NCBI RefSeq assembly: GCF_003047285.1
Contig: NZ_PZYX01000006.1
Span: forward strand, 148,280-212,279
Length of the DNA: 64,000 nucleotides
Origin: Nocardioides allogilvus
GTDB lineage: Bacteria; Actinomycetota; Actinomycetes; Propionibacteriales; Nocardioidaceae
Direction of reading: 5' to 3'
This document shows positions 18,471 through 26,177 of this stretch, piece after piece. Position 1 is the stretch's first letter, and each line of letters starts with the position of its first letter. The notes below the pieces were generated by a model, which was given only the letters and a program-made list of their open reading frames with translations, did not search any database and was not told the origin of the DNA. The position numbers and the translations under genes were made by a program.

Positions 18471-19162
18471 GCGCGCTGGTGCTGGTCGGGATGTCGGTCA
18501 CCGACGTGGACCGCCGCTCGTCGTTGCTGGCTGAGGCCGCCTCCCGACAAGCCTCCGTGGCCTTCCTGCAGATGGGCGACCCGTCGCTGTCGCTGGAGCT
18601 GACCCGGTTGGCGGATCTGGGGGCCTCCTCGATCACGCTGGTCGGGGTCAACCTCGGGCCGCTCGCGCCCGCGCACTCGTGGCTGCGGCGGATCGCCGGC
18701 CACTGGTGGCGTGAGCGCGCGGGCGCCCGCCCGGTCGTCACCGTCGCGACGCGGCTGGTCACGTCACTGTCGTCCGTCGACGACGTGCTGCTCGAGGTGA
18801 AGCCGATCACCGGGGCCGAAGCCGGCGTCATGTCCGCCGCCTGGGAGTCCGTCCCGGGCCATGTGCGGCAGGTGCTGATCTGCCGCGGGCCGCGCTGCAC
18901 CGCTGTCGGGTCGGAGGAGTCCATGCGCGCGCTGGTCCTCGGGCTGGCGCAGGCCGGGCTGGGCGACGACGACGTGCTCGTCACCCACACCGGCTGCCAG
19001 TTCCCCTGCAACCAGGCTCCCGTCGTCAGCGTCCAGCCCGACGACGTCTGGTACGGCGCCGTCGACCCTGCCGCCGCCGAGACGATCGTGCGCTCGCACC
19101 TGGTCGAGGGCGTGCCCCTCGAGAGCCACCGGCTGCCGCGCGAAGTTCATTTACGTAAATGA
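18467..19162 (+). CDS. CbiX-like / thioredoxin-fold [2Fe-2S] ferredoxin protein
   Basis: A 231-residue protein, last in unit A. The first about 125 residues (LVLVGMSVTDVDRRSSLL onward) look like a single CbiX/sirohydrochlorin-chelatase-type domain. The C-terminal part has VLICRGPRCTAVGSEESM and THTGCQFPCNQAPVVSV, the cysteine pattern of thioredoxin-like 2Fe-2S ferredoxins. It could deliver cobalt or electrons to the pathway; the combination and its place in a cob operon support a B12 role, but no activity can be assigned. The GTG start overlaps the cobU stop. The last codons and the stop lie inside a perfect 32-bp palindrome. Confidence 0.82.
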   Translation: MSALVLVGMSVTDVDRRSSLLAEAASRQASVAFLQMGDPSLSLELTRLADLGASSITLVGVNLGPLAPAHSWLRRIAGHWWRERAGARPVVTVATRLVTSLSSVDDVLLEVKPITGAEAGVMSAAWESVPGHVRQVLICRGPRCTAVGSEESMRALVLGLAQAGLGDDDVLVTHTGCQFPCNQAPVVSVQPDDVWYGAVDPAAAETIVRSHLVEGVPLESHRLPREVHLRK

Positions 19163-19170
19163 ACTTCGCG
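19139..19170. terminator. Perfect 32-bp palindrome across the stop codon; probable bidirectional terminator
   Basis: The arms are 16 bases each (left arm GCGAAGTTCATTTAC preceded by C) with no mismatch, centred on TACGTA at 19154/19155. It contains the last codons and the TGA (19160-19162) of the gene above. It sits between convergent unit A and cbtA, so a shared terminator is most likely, although there is no U-tract. An operator function is not excluded. Confidence 0.65.
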
Positions 19171-19178
19171 GGACACCC

Positions 19179-19970
19179 CTAGAGGCTGGCGGCGAGCTCC
19201 CGCCGCTGCGCGACGGCGCTCTCCTGCGCGTAGAGCCGGATGACCAGCCCGGTCAGCGCCACCCCGAGGACGCCCCAGAGCGTGGCCAGCGTCAGCACCG
19301 ACGACAGCCGGAAGGACCACAGGGTGTCGGCGGGGAAGTCGCCCAGCTCGTTGACGGGGGCGAACACCAGCGCGGCGACGACGACCACGACGAGGTAGGC
19401 GGCGGCACCGAGGACCACGCCGCCGAACGTCCCGATCCTCGTGCGCAGCCGGCAGGCGGCGTACGTCGCCAGCGCGGCCGCCGCGACCGAGAGCAGCAGG
19501 AAGCCGAAGTAGAGAGCGGTCCGGTCCCCGATGGTGTCGCCGCTGCCGACGGCAGGCGGGGTGGCGGGGTACTTCAGGAACGGCACCAGCGCGACCGCCA
19601 CGAAGCCGATCAGCGCGACGAGAGCCGTCGACTGCCCGGGCAGCAGCCGGCCGAGGCGACCGAGGGTTCCAGCGGCGACCAACGAGACCAGGCCGCCCAG
19701 GGCGACGCCGATCGCGAGCGAGCCGGTCAGCAGTCCCCAGGTCGACTGGTTGGTGCGGGAGACCTCGAAGACCTCGTCCTCGGCGCCGGCAGCGTCGGCC
19801 TCGTCGTGTGAGTGGCTGTGCCCGTCGGAGGCGGTCGCTGCTCCCGCTTCCTCCAGCGCGATCGCCGACTCGACGTGGGGCTCGCCGACCACGTTGGCCA
19901 CGAGGAAGGCGGCCAGGCCGGCGATCAGGCCGGCCAGCAGGCCGCGGACAAGAAATGCGCGTGCGTTCAT
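19179..19970 (-). CDS. cbtA: Cobalt transporter subunit CbtA
   Basis: Predicted cobalt importer membrane subunit of the CbtAB type, a family typically linked to cobalamin riboswitches. It has 263 residues with about five to six membrane segments: ARAFLVRGLLAGLIAGLAAF at the N-terminus, and later ALVALIGFVAVALVPFLKYP, LYFGFLLLSVAAAALATYAA and others. After the first helix lies a histidine-acid loop, DGHSHSHDEADA, a probable metal-binding site. Downstream of cbtB with a 113-base gap that shows no gene. Confidence 0.92.
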   Translation of the reverse strand: MNARAFLVRGLLAGLIAGLAAFLVANVVGEPHVESAIALEEAGAATASDGHSHSHDEADAAGAEDEVFEVSRTNQSTWGLLTGSLAIGVALGGLVSLVAAGTLGRLGRLLPGQSTALVALIGFVAVALVPFLKYPATPPAVGSGDTIGDRTALYFGFLLLSVAAAALATYAACRLRTRIGTFGGVVLGAAAYLVVVVVAALVFAPVNELGDFPADTLWSFRLSSVLTLATLWGVLGVALTGLVIRLYAQESAVAQRRELAASL

Positions 19971-20083
19971 TGAGTTTTCCGTTTCCAGGGGTCGCCGACA
20001 GACACCGGGGCGCGCGTCAGCGCGCGCTCGCCCGGGCGGCGAGAAGAGAGGAGAAGTGGTGCTACCGGGTGATCAGTGACTGA

Positions 20084-20302
20084 TCAGTGGCAGGGGTAGC
20101 CCATGAGGTGCCGTGCGTCGTGGACCCACTCGTGGATCGCGGTGCCCGCGGGGATCGAGACGGCGCCCTGGTCGGCGCTGATGAAGAAGATGACCAGCGA
20201 CCCGAGCAGTCCGAAGAAGAGCGCCCAGGGGGCCAGCTCCCGGAGCTCGACGGTGGGGAGAGCGGGGGCACCGGTGACCGGGGCCGCGACAGAATGCGAC
20301 AT
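20084..20302 (-). CDS. cbtB: Cobalt transporter subunit CbtB
   Basis: Small partner of CbtA: 72 residues with one membrane helix (PWALFFGLLGSLVIFFISA) and the diagnostic C-terminal histidine motif HEWVHDARHLMGYPCH. The ATG at 20302 is preceded by AGGAGG. Riboswitch 2 lies directly upstream, so cobalt uptake is repressed by cobalamin. Confidence 0.93.
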   Translation of the reverse strand: MSHSVAAPVTGAPALPTVELRELAPWALFFGLLGSLVIFFISADQGAVSIPAGTAIHEWVHDARHLMGYPCH

Positions 20303-20346
20303 GTGTCCTCCTCAGGGATGCGTGCGTCCCTGGTTGTTGGGGTTGG

Positions 20347-20445
20347 ACGACCACGCGGGTCTGACTCCACCACCCGGCCCGAAGGCTGAGGCGATGTCAC
20401 AGTAGCGCGACTGTGCCGGAATTCCACCGGCTTCCATGTGGTCGT
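20347..20445 (-). ncRNA. Cobalamin riboswitch 2 (upstream of cbtBA)
   Basis: Read on the minus strand, the leader has GAAGCCGGTGGAATTCCGGC, then CGCTACTGTGA, and the B12-box-like GCCGGGTGGTGGAGTCAGAC. Arms at 20438-20445 and 20347-20354 (ACGACCAC and GTGGTCGT) close the P1 helix. A small hairpin (CAGGGA/TCCCTG) follows just before the cbtB AGGAGG site and may be the expression platform. Confidence 0.93.
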
Positions 20446-20451
20446 TGACGC

Positions 20452-21393
20452 TCACCCTAGCGGACCGCGGACCCGCTTGGTCCACCCGCCACGGACCGAA
20501 ATCGCGGCCGTCGTCAGGGCCGCGAGAAGGCCCACGCGCCGCGCCAGCACTGTGGATCGGGTGATGTCGTCGGGCCGCGCGTCGCGGCCGTCCCCCATCA
20601 CCGCGCGATGCTCGACCCGCTCGCCGTAGTAGGTGTTCGTGCCGCCCAGCCGGATGCCCAGGGCGCCCGCGAAGGCCGACTCGACGACGCCGCCGTTGGG
20701 GCTCGGGTGGTCGGCCGCGTCGCGGCGCCAGGTCTGCAGGGCGACCTTCGCCCGCCCGGGTGCGGCGGCCATCACCAGCAGTCCCGAGAGCCGCGAACCG
20801 GGCAGGTTCGCGACGTCATCGAGGCAAGCCGAGGCCCAGCCGAAGTTCTCGTAGCGGGCGTTGTGGTGACCCACCATCGCGTCAAGGGTGTTGACCGCGC
20901 GGTAGCCGAGGAGACCCGGCACACCGCACACCGCTCCCCACACCAGCGGGGCGACGACAGCGTCGGAGGTGTTCTCCGCGACCGACTCGACGACCGCCCG
21001 CGCAACCTCCGACTCGTCGAGCGCGGCCGTGTCGCGACCGACGAGGTGGGTGAGCCGTTGCCGCGCCGCGGGCAGGTCGGCGGCCACGAGCCGGGTGTGT
21101 ACGGCGAGCGCTTCGCGTTCCAGTGACCGCCCGCCGAGCACGGCCCACGTCGCGACCGCCGTGGTGAGGACACGGGCCGCCCGGGGACGCTCGGCGAGCA
21201 GGCCGAGCACGACCGCGCCACCGACGAGGATGCCGGTGTGCGCGACTCCGCGCGCCCGCGAGTCGGCGTACAGGATGCGCTCGAGGGACGACGCCGTCGT
21301 GCCGAAGCCGGCGACGGGGTGGAAGCGCTGCGGGTCGCCGAAGGCTCGGTCGGCGGCCCAGCCGAGCAGCAGCCCGGCGGCGCGGGCCCTCAT
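20452..21393 (-). CDS. cobD: Adenosylcobinamide-phosphate synthase CobD/CbiB
   Basis: Membrane enzyme attaching the aminopropanol linker to adenosylcobyric acid. It has 313 residues, the usual length. GWAADRAFGDPQRFHPVAGFG at the start is shortened here to its key part DRAFGDPQRFHPVAGFG; VESVAENTSDAVVAPLVWG, NTLDAMVGHHNARYENFGW and HPSPNGGVVESAFAGALG are the family signatures. Last gene of unit C; its ATG overlaps the cobS stop by four bases. Riboswitch 2 begins almost directly after its stop. Confidence 0.95.
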   Translation of the reverse strand: MRARAAGLLLGWAADRAFGDPQRFHPVAGFGTTASSLERILYADSRARGVAHTGILVGGAVVLGLLAERPRAARVLTTAVATWAVLGGRSLEREALAVHTRLVAADLPAARQRLTHLVGRDTAALDESEVARAVVESVAENTSDAVVAPLVWGAVCGVPGLLGYRAVNTLDAMVGHHNARYENFGWASACLDDVANLPGSRLSGLLVMAAAPGRAKVALQTWRRDAADHPSPNGGVVESAFAGALGIRLGGTNTYYGERVEHRAVMGDGRDARPDDITRSTVLARRVGLLAALTTAAISVRGGWTKRVRGPLG

Positions 21394-22151
21394 GAGAGCC
21401 CCACCAGGAGGGCGGCGAGGGCGAGCTCGATCGCGGCCCCGAAGACGTCACCGGTGACCCCGCCGAAGCGACGGGTGGTGCGGGCGATGACCGCGACCAC
21501 GACCCCCAGCGCGAGGGCCGCCGCGAGCGTGCCGCGCCACCACGGCAGGCCGGCCCAGGCACAGGTCACCGCGAGCAGGAGGCCGACGACGAGCCACACG
21601 AGGAGGACGACCGCACGCGGCACGGTCCGGGTGTAGGTCAGCCCCAGCCCGTCGGCACGAGCAGCCGGGACCCCCCGCGCGCAGCACACCACCAGCGCCG
21701 CACGCGACAGGCAGACGGCGACACCGGCGAGGACGGCGCCGCGCCACGACACGGAGAGCACCGAGGCCAGCGCAGCGACCTGGAGTCCGAGCACCAGCAC
21801 CACCGCCACGACGCCGGCCGGACCGGACGTGCCCGACTTCATCACCTCGAGCGACCGTGAGCGGTCGTAGGACGCGGCCAGCCCGTCGACGGTGTCGGAG
21901 AGCCCGTCGAGGTGGAAGGCGCGGTTGCCGAGGACGACGGCGCCGACGGCGAGCAGCGCGGTGACGAGGGGCGGCAGCCCCAGCCACTGGCCGGCCAGCA
22001 CGACGCCGACGACCACGAGTCCGAGGGGCAGCACCGCGAGCGGCGCGAGCAGCATCGCGGCCGCGGCCCGCCGGCGATCGACGCGGGACAGCGGACGCAC
22101 CGGGATCGCGGTCAGCGTCCCGACCGCGAGCCGCCATGCATCGATGAGCAT
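21390..22151 (-). CDS. cobS: Adenosylcobinamide-GDP ribazoletransferase CobS
   Basis: Membrane cobalamin synthase joining alpha-ribazole (phosphate) to adenosylcobinamide-GDP. It has 253 residues from ATG 22151. RAFHLDGLSDTVDGLAASYD (residues about 75-94) carries the catalytic aspartates; SGTSGPAGVVAVVLVL, and GLTYTRT in the second half, also fit. Several hydrophobic helices follow. ATGA overlap with cobT upstream and cobD downstream. Confidence 0.94.
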   Translation of the reverse strand: MLIDAWRLAVGTLTAIPVRPLSRVDRRRAAAAMLLAPLAVLPLGLVVVGVVLAGQWLGLPPLVTALLAVGAVVLGNRAFHLDGLSDTVDGLAASYDRSRSLEVMKSGTSGPAGVVAVVLVLGLQVAALASVLSVSWRGAVLAGVAVCLSRAALVVCCARGVPAARADGLGLTYTRTVPRAVVLLVWLVVGLLLAVTCAWAGLPWWRGTLAAALALGVVVAVIARTTRRFGGVTGDVFGAAIELALAALLVGLS

Positions 22152-23206
22152 CAGGGCATGAGCTCCGAGAGCAGCGCGACGTCGCGCAACAGGGCGGCGG
22201 CACTGCGCACGACCGGGACGGCGGCGACGGCGCCCGAGCCCTCGCCGAGTCGCAGCCCGAGGTCGAGGAGCGGCTCGAGTCCCATCTTCGCCAGCGCGAG
22301 GGACTGGGCCGGCTCGGTGGAGCGGTGGCCGGCGGCGTACCACCCCGCAGCGCCGGGCTCGATGCGATCGGCGGTGAGCGCGCAGGCGACGCTCATCAGG
22401 CCGTCGAGCAGCACCGGTCGGCCCTCCTGGGCGGCCGCGAGCAGGAAGCCGGTGCTCGCGGCGAGGTCGGCGCTGCCGAGGGCGGCGAGCGTCTCGATCG
22501 GGTCGTCGGTGCGGGCGCCGGCGCGGGCCAGTGCGGCGTCGATCACCGCTGTCTTGTGCAGCAGCGCCGCGTCGTCGATGCCGGTGCCGCGACCCACGAC
22601 CTCCGAGGCGGGCAGGCCGAGCCCGGCCGCGACCAGGGCCGCGGCGGGGGTGGTGTTGCCGATGCCCATGTCGCCGCTGATCAGCAGCTGCGCGCCGGCG
22701 GCGATCTCCTCGCGGGCGACCGCCGCACCAGCGGCCAGGGCGGCCCGGGTCTCCTCGAGGGTCAGGGCGTCCTCGAGGTGGATGGCGCCGCTGCCACGAC
22801 GGATCTTGTGCGCGGTCAGGGCGTCGCGCACCTCCGGCGCGAGGTCCTCGAAGTCCTCGTCCACGCCGAGGTCGAGCACGCGCACGGCGACGCCGTGGGC
22901 GCCGGCCAGCGCGTTGACGCCCGCCTTGCCGAGCAGGAAGGTCCGCACCATCGCGCCGGTGATCGCCGGCGGGAAGGCCGACACTCCGTGGCCGGCAACG
23001 CCGTGGTCACCCGCGAAGATGACGAGCCGGACGTTGTCGACCGGCACCGGCGGCACCTGGCCCTGGCAGGCCGCGACCCACACGGCGAGGTCGCCGAGCC
23101 GGCCGAGCGCACCGGGCGGGGTGGCGAGCGCGGCCAGCCGCTTGGTGGCGTGGGTGCGGGCGATGTCGGAGGGGGCGGCGACGTAGGCCATGGCGGGGTC
23201 CTTCAT
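22151..23206 (-). CDS. cobT: Nicotinate-nucleotide--dimethylbenzimidazole phosphoribosyltransferase CobT
   Basis: Activates the lower ligand 5,6-dimethylbenzimidazole, made by BluB (also in this window), to alpha-ribazole phosphate. It has 351 residues from ATG 23206, which overlaps the stop of the cobB-cobC gene (ATGA); an ATG at 23191 would give 346 residues. Typical motifs are IFAGDHGVAGHGVSAFP, SGDMGIGNTTPAAAL, GRGTGIDDAALLHK and the catalytic glutamate in RLGEGSGAVAAV near the C-terminus. Confidence 0.95.
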   Translation of the reverse strand: MKDPAMAYVAAPSDIARTHATKRLAALATPPGALGRLGDLAVWVAACQGQVPPVPVDNVRLVIFAGDHGVAGHGVSAFPPAITGAMVRTFLLGKAGVNALAGAHGVAVRVLDLGVDEDFEDLAPEVRDALTAHKIRRGSGAIHLEDALTLEETRAALAAGAAVAREEIAAGAQLLISGDMGIGNTTPAAALVAAGLGLPASEVVGRGTGIDDAALLHKTAVIDAALARAGARTDDPIETLAALGSADLAASTGFLLAAAQEGRPVLLDGLMSVACALTADRIEPGAAGWYAAGHRSTEPAQSLALAKMGLEPLLDLGLRLGEGSGAVAAVPVVRSAAALLRDVALLSELMP

Positions 23207-25566
23207 GGGTCGAGGTGGTCGAGCGCGACGAGGAAGCGGTCGGTGAGGGGTTCGGGGCGCACGGCGATGCGCGCCCAGGTGGGGTCGAGTCCGGGGAACG
23301 TGTCGCATCGGCGTACGGCGATGCCGACATCGCGCAGGGACAGCCGGGCGCCTCCGAGGCGGGCCAGCACGAACGGGGCCGACGAGGGCACGTGCTCGAT
23401 GCCGCGCTCGGTGAGTCCCGCGACGAGGTGGTCGCGCCACCGGCCCAGCGTCAGGGCACGGTCGGCCGACTCGGCGGCGGCGCGATCGTTGCTGCACGCG
23501 ACGAGCGCGGCGACCGCCGGCCCGGCGACCGACCACGGGGTCTGGGCGCGGGCGAGGTCGCGGACGAACGCAGGGTCGCCGGTGAGGTAGCCGGCGCGGA
23601 TGCCGGGGATCGACCAGTGCTTGGTGAGGCTGCGGATGACCACCACACCGTCGAGGCGCTCGCGCACCAGCGACTCGACCTCGCCGGGCACGGCGTCCAT
23701 GAACGCCTCGTCGACGACGACGAGCCGGCCCGGCCTCCGGAGCGCCCGGATCAGCGACGCGGGATGCAGCACCCCGGTCGGGTTGGTCGGGTTGCCGATG
23801 ACGACCAGGTCGGCCGCGTCCGGGACGGTCGACGGATCGAGGGTGGAGTCGGACCGGCAGAGCACGGTCTCGACCGTGTGGCCCGCCTGCTCCAGGGCGG
23901 CGTGCGGCTCGGTGAACTGCGGGTGCACCACGACCGGGTGCCGCCACGGCTGGCGGGCGATCAGGGTGAACGCCTCCGCGGCTCCCGCGGTGGGCAGCAC
24001 CTCATCGGCGGGCCGCTCCACGAACCGCGCGAGGGCAGCCAGCGCCGGCGCCGCGTCGGGATAGGCGGTGTCACCGATGGCGGCGTGCAGGGCGTCGTCG
24101 AGCCACACCGGGCGCTCGCCCACGAAGACGTTGACGGCGAGGTCGAGCAGGCCGGGAGCCGCCTCGACGTCGCCGTGGTGGCGCAAGGGGTCGACCGGGT
24201 CGGGCTCGACCACGGGCGAGGAGACGTGCGGCACGGCTGCGTGCGCCGCGTCCGCGAACCGCTGCGCGAGCGCGGGGTGCCCGGCCCAGTGCACGTGCAG
24301 GTAGGACGCGTGCCAGGTGTCGGTCGCGAACCCGGTCGGGGCACCGTCGATCCCCCACGCGTCACCGTCCGAGGTGACCGACGTCTTGTGGAACTCGTGC
24401 CCCGTCACCTGCTCTCCCACCCGCGTCAGCAGCGAGTCGGTGAGCGCGGTCGCGGTCGGGTAGCGCAGCGTCAGGCGGCTGCCCATCGCGGCGTCGGTCG
24501 GCACGACGCCTGCCATCGCCACGCCGTCGAGGGTCGCGGCGAGGTAGAGCAGCCCCGCACACTCCGCGACCGTGGGGACGCCCGCCCGGACCGCGTCGCC
24601 CAGGTCGTCGAGCAGGCTCCGGTTGGCGGCCAGCTCGGCGGCGTACACCTCGGGGAAGCCGCCACCGAGGTAGATCGCCTGCGTGCCCGCAGGCAGGCGG
24701 CGGTCGCGCAGCGGGTCGAAGGCGACGACCTCGCACCCGGCCGCGCTGAGCAGCTCCTCGGTCTCGGGGTAGCGGAACGTGAAGGCGCGTCCGCCGGCGA
24801 CGGCGACGACGGGACGACCGGCTCCCGCAGGGCTGATGTGGAGCGCCGGGTCCCAGGGCGTTGCGTCGAGGTCGGGCGCCGAGCGCGCGACGTCGAGGAG
24901 TGCGTCGAGGTCGAGGTGCTTGGCGACCTGCTCCCCCAGCCGCGCGACCATCGCGACCGATTCGTCGCGCTCGGCCGCGGGCACCAGCCCGAGGTGTCGC
25001 GACGGGGTGGCGAGGTCCTCGTCGCGCGGCAGCACGCCGAGCACGGGCAGCGAGAGGGCGCGCCGGATCTCCTCGATGTTGCGCTCGGAGCCCGCGTTGT
25101 TGAGGACGACGCCGGCGATCTCGATGGTCGGGTCGTACGTCGCCATACCCGCCGCGATCGCCGCGACCGTGCGCGACTGGCGGGCGATGTCGAGGACGAG
25201 CACGACCGGTGACTGCGTGAGGGCGGCGACGTGGGCCGTCGAGGCGAAGCCGTCGGTCCCGATCCGCCCGTCGTGCAGGCCCATCACGCCCTCGATCACC
25301 GCGACATCGGCACCCCGCGCGCCGTGCAGCAGCAGCGGCACGACCCGCTCCTCGCCGACGAGGTGCGGGTCGAGGTTGCGACCGGGACGACCGGAGGCGA
25401 GCGCGTGGTAGCCGGGATCGATGTAGTCGGGGCCGACCTTGTGCCCGCTGACGCTCTGCCCGGCGTTTCGAAGCGCCGCGAGGAGGCCCGTCGCGATGGT
25501 GGTCTTGCCCTGCCCGGTGCTGGGAGCGGCAATCACCAGCCTCGGCAGGGTCACGGGCAGGGTCAC
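23203..25566 (-). CDS. Fusion of CobB (a,c-diamide synthase) and CobC (threonine-phosphate decarboxylase-like)
   Basis: One 787-residue frame with two enzymes. Residues 1 to about 440 are hydrogenobyrinic acid a,c-diamide synthase: IAAPSTGQGKTTIATGLL (P-loop), EGVMGLHDGR, and a glutaminase domain with AIYLGGGFPEVYA, VAECAGLLYLA (nucleophile cysteine) and GHEFHKT. Residues about 460-787 are an aminotransferase-fold, PLP-dependent CobC/CobD-like decarboxylase: GNPTNPTGVLHPA and IRSLTKHWSIPGIRAGY with the PLP lysine. This domain should supply the (R)-1-amino-2-propanol phosphate linker used by CobD. The GTG start overlaps the cobO stop, and the stop overlaps cobT. No stop or restart signal lies at the junction, near base 24180. 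Confidence 0.92.
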   Translation of the reverse strand: MTLPVTLPRLVIAAPSTGQGKTTIATGLLAALRNAGQSVSGHKVGPDYIDPGYHALASGRPGRNLDPHLVGEERVVPLLLHGARGADVAVIEGVMGLHDGRIGTDGFASTAHVAALTQSPVVLVLDIARQSRTVAAIAAGMATYDPTIEIAGVVLNNAGSERNIEEIRRALSLPVLGVLPRDEDLATPSRHLGLVPAAERDESVAMVARLGEQVAKHLDLDALLDVARSAPDLDATPWDPALHISPAGAGRPVVAVAGGRAFTFRYPETEELLSAAGCEVVAFDPLRDRRLPAGTQAIYLGGGFPEVYAAELAANRSLLDDLGDAVRAGVPTVAECAGLLYLAATLDGVAMAGVVPTDAAMGSRLTLRYPTATALTDSLLTRVGEQVTGHEFHKTSVTSDGDAWGIDGAPTGFATDTWHASYLHVHWAGHPALAQRFADAAHAAVPHVSSPVVEPDPVDPLRHHGDVEAAPGLLDLAVNVFVGERPVWLDDALHAAIGDTAYPDAAPALAALARFVERPADEVLPTAGAAEAFTLIARQPWRHPVVVHPQFTEPHAALEQAGHTVETVLCRSDSTLDPSTVPDAADLVVIGNPTNPTGVLHPASLIRALRRPGRLVVVDEAFMDAVPGEVESLVRERLDGVVVIRSLTKHWSIPGIRAGYLTGDPAFVRDLARAQTPWSVAGPAVAALVACSNDRAAAESADRALTLGRWRDHLVAGLTERGIEHVPSSAPFVLARLGGARLSLRDVGIAVRRCDTFPGLDPTWARIAVRPEPLTDRFLVALDHLDP

Positions 25567-26177
25567 CACTCGATGCCCTTCTGTCCCTTCTGGCCGGCGT
25601 CCATCGGGTGCTTGACCTTGGTCATCTCGGTGACCAGGTCGGCGACCTCGACGAGCCTGGGGTCCGCGTTGCGGCCGGTGATGACGACGTGCTGGAAGCC
25701 CGGCCGGTCGCGGAGCGTCTCGACGACGTCGTCGACATCGACCCAGCCCCACTTCATCGGATAGGTGAACTCGTCGAGGATCAGCAGGTCGTGGGTCTCC
25801 TCGGCGAGGCGGCGCTTGATCTCCTGCCAGCCCTCGACGGCCGCGGCCGCGTGGTCGACGTCGTCGCCGTGCTTGCGGGTCCAGGACCAGCCCGAGCCCA
25901 TCTTGTGCCACTCGACGGGACCGCCCTCGCCGGTCTCCTCGTGCAGGCTGCCCAGGCGCTCGAGCACGGTCTGCTCGCCGATGCGCCACTTGGCGGACTT
26001 CACGAACTGGAAGACGCCGACCTTCCAGCCCTGGTTCCAGCCGCGGATGCCGACCCCGAAAGCGGCAGTCGACTTCCCCTTCCCGTCGCCCGTGTGCACC
26101 ATCACCAGCGGGCGGTTGCGGCGCTGCCGGGTGGTGAGCCCGTCGTCCGGTACGGCGATCGGCTGGCCCTTCGGCAT
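25563..26177 (-). CDS. cobO: Cob(I)yrinic acid a,c-diamide adenosyltransferase CobO
   Basis: Attaches the 5'-deoxyadenosyl group to reduced corrinoids. It has 204 residues. VMVHTGDGKGKSTAAFGVGIR contains the P-loop GDGKGKST near residue 31; GVFQFVKSAKWRIGE, KMGSGWSWTRK, LLILDEFTYPMKWGW and HVVITGRNADPRL complete the CobA/CobO signature. It overlaps the chelatase stop by one base and the cobB-cobC start by four. Confidence 0.96.
   Translation of the reverse strand: MPKGQPIAVPDDGLTTRQRRNRPLVMVHTGDGKGKSTAAFGVGIRGWNQGWKVGVFQFVKSAKWRIGEQTVLERLGSLHEETGEGGPVEWHKMGSGWSWTRKHGDDVDHAAAAVEGWQEIKRRLAEETHDLLILDEFTYPMKWGWVDVDDVVETLRDRPGFQHVVITGRNADPRLVEVADLVTEMTKVKHPMDAGQKGQKGIEW

Noticed and set aside
23215..25212. 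665-codon plus-strand frame
   Set aside because: Antisense to the cobB-cobC fusion; no start signal or family.
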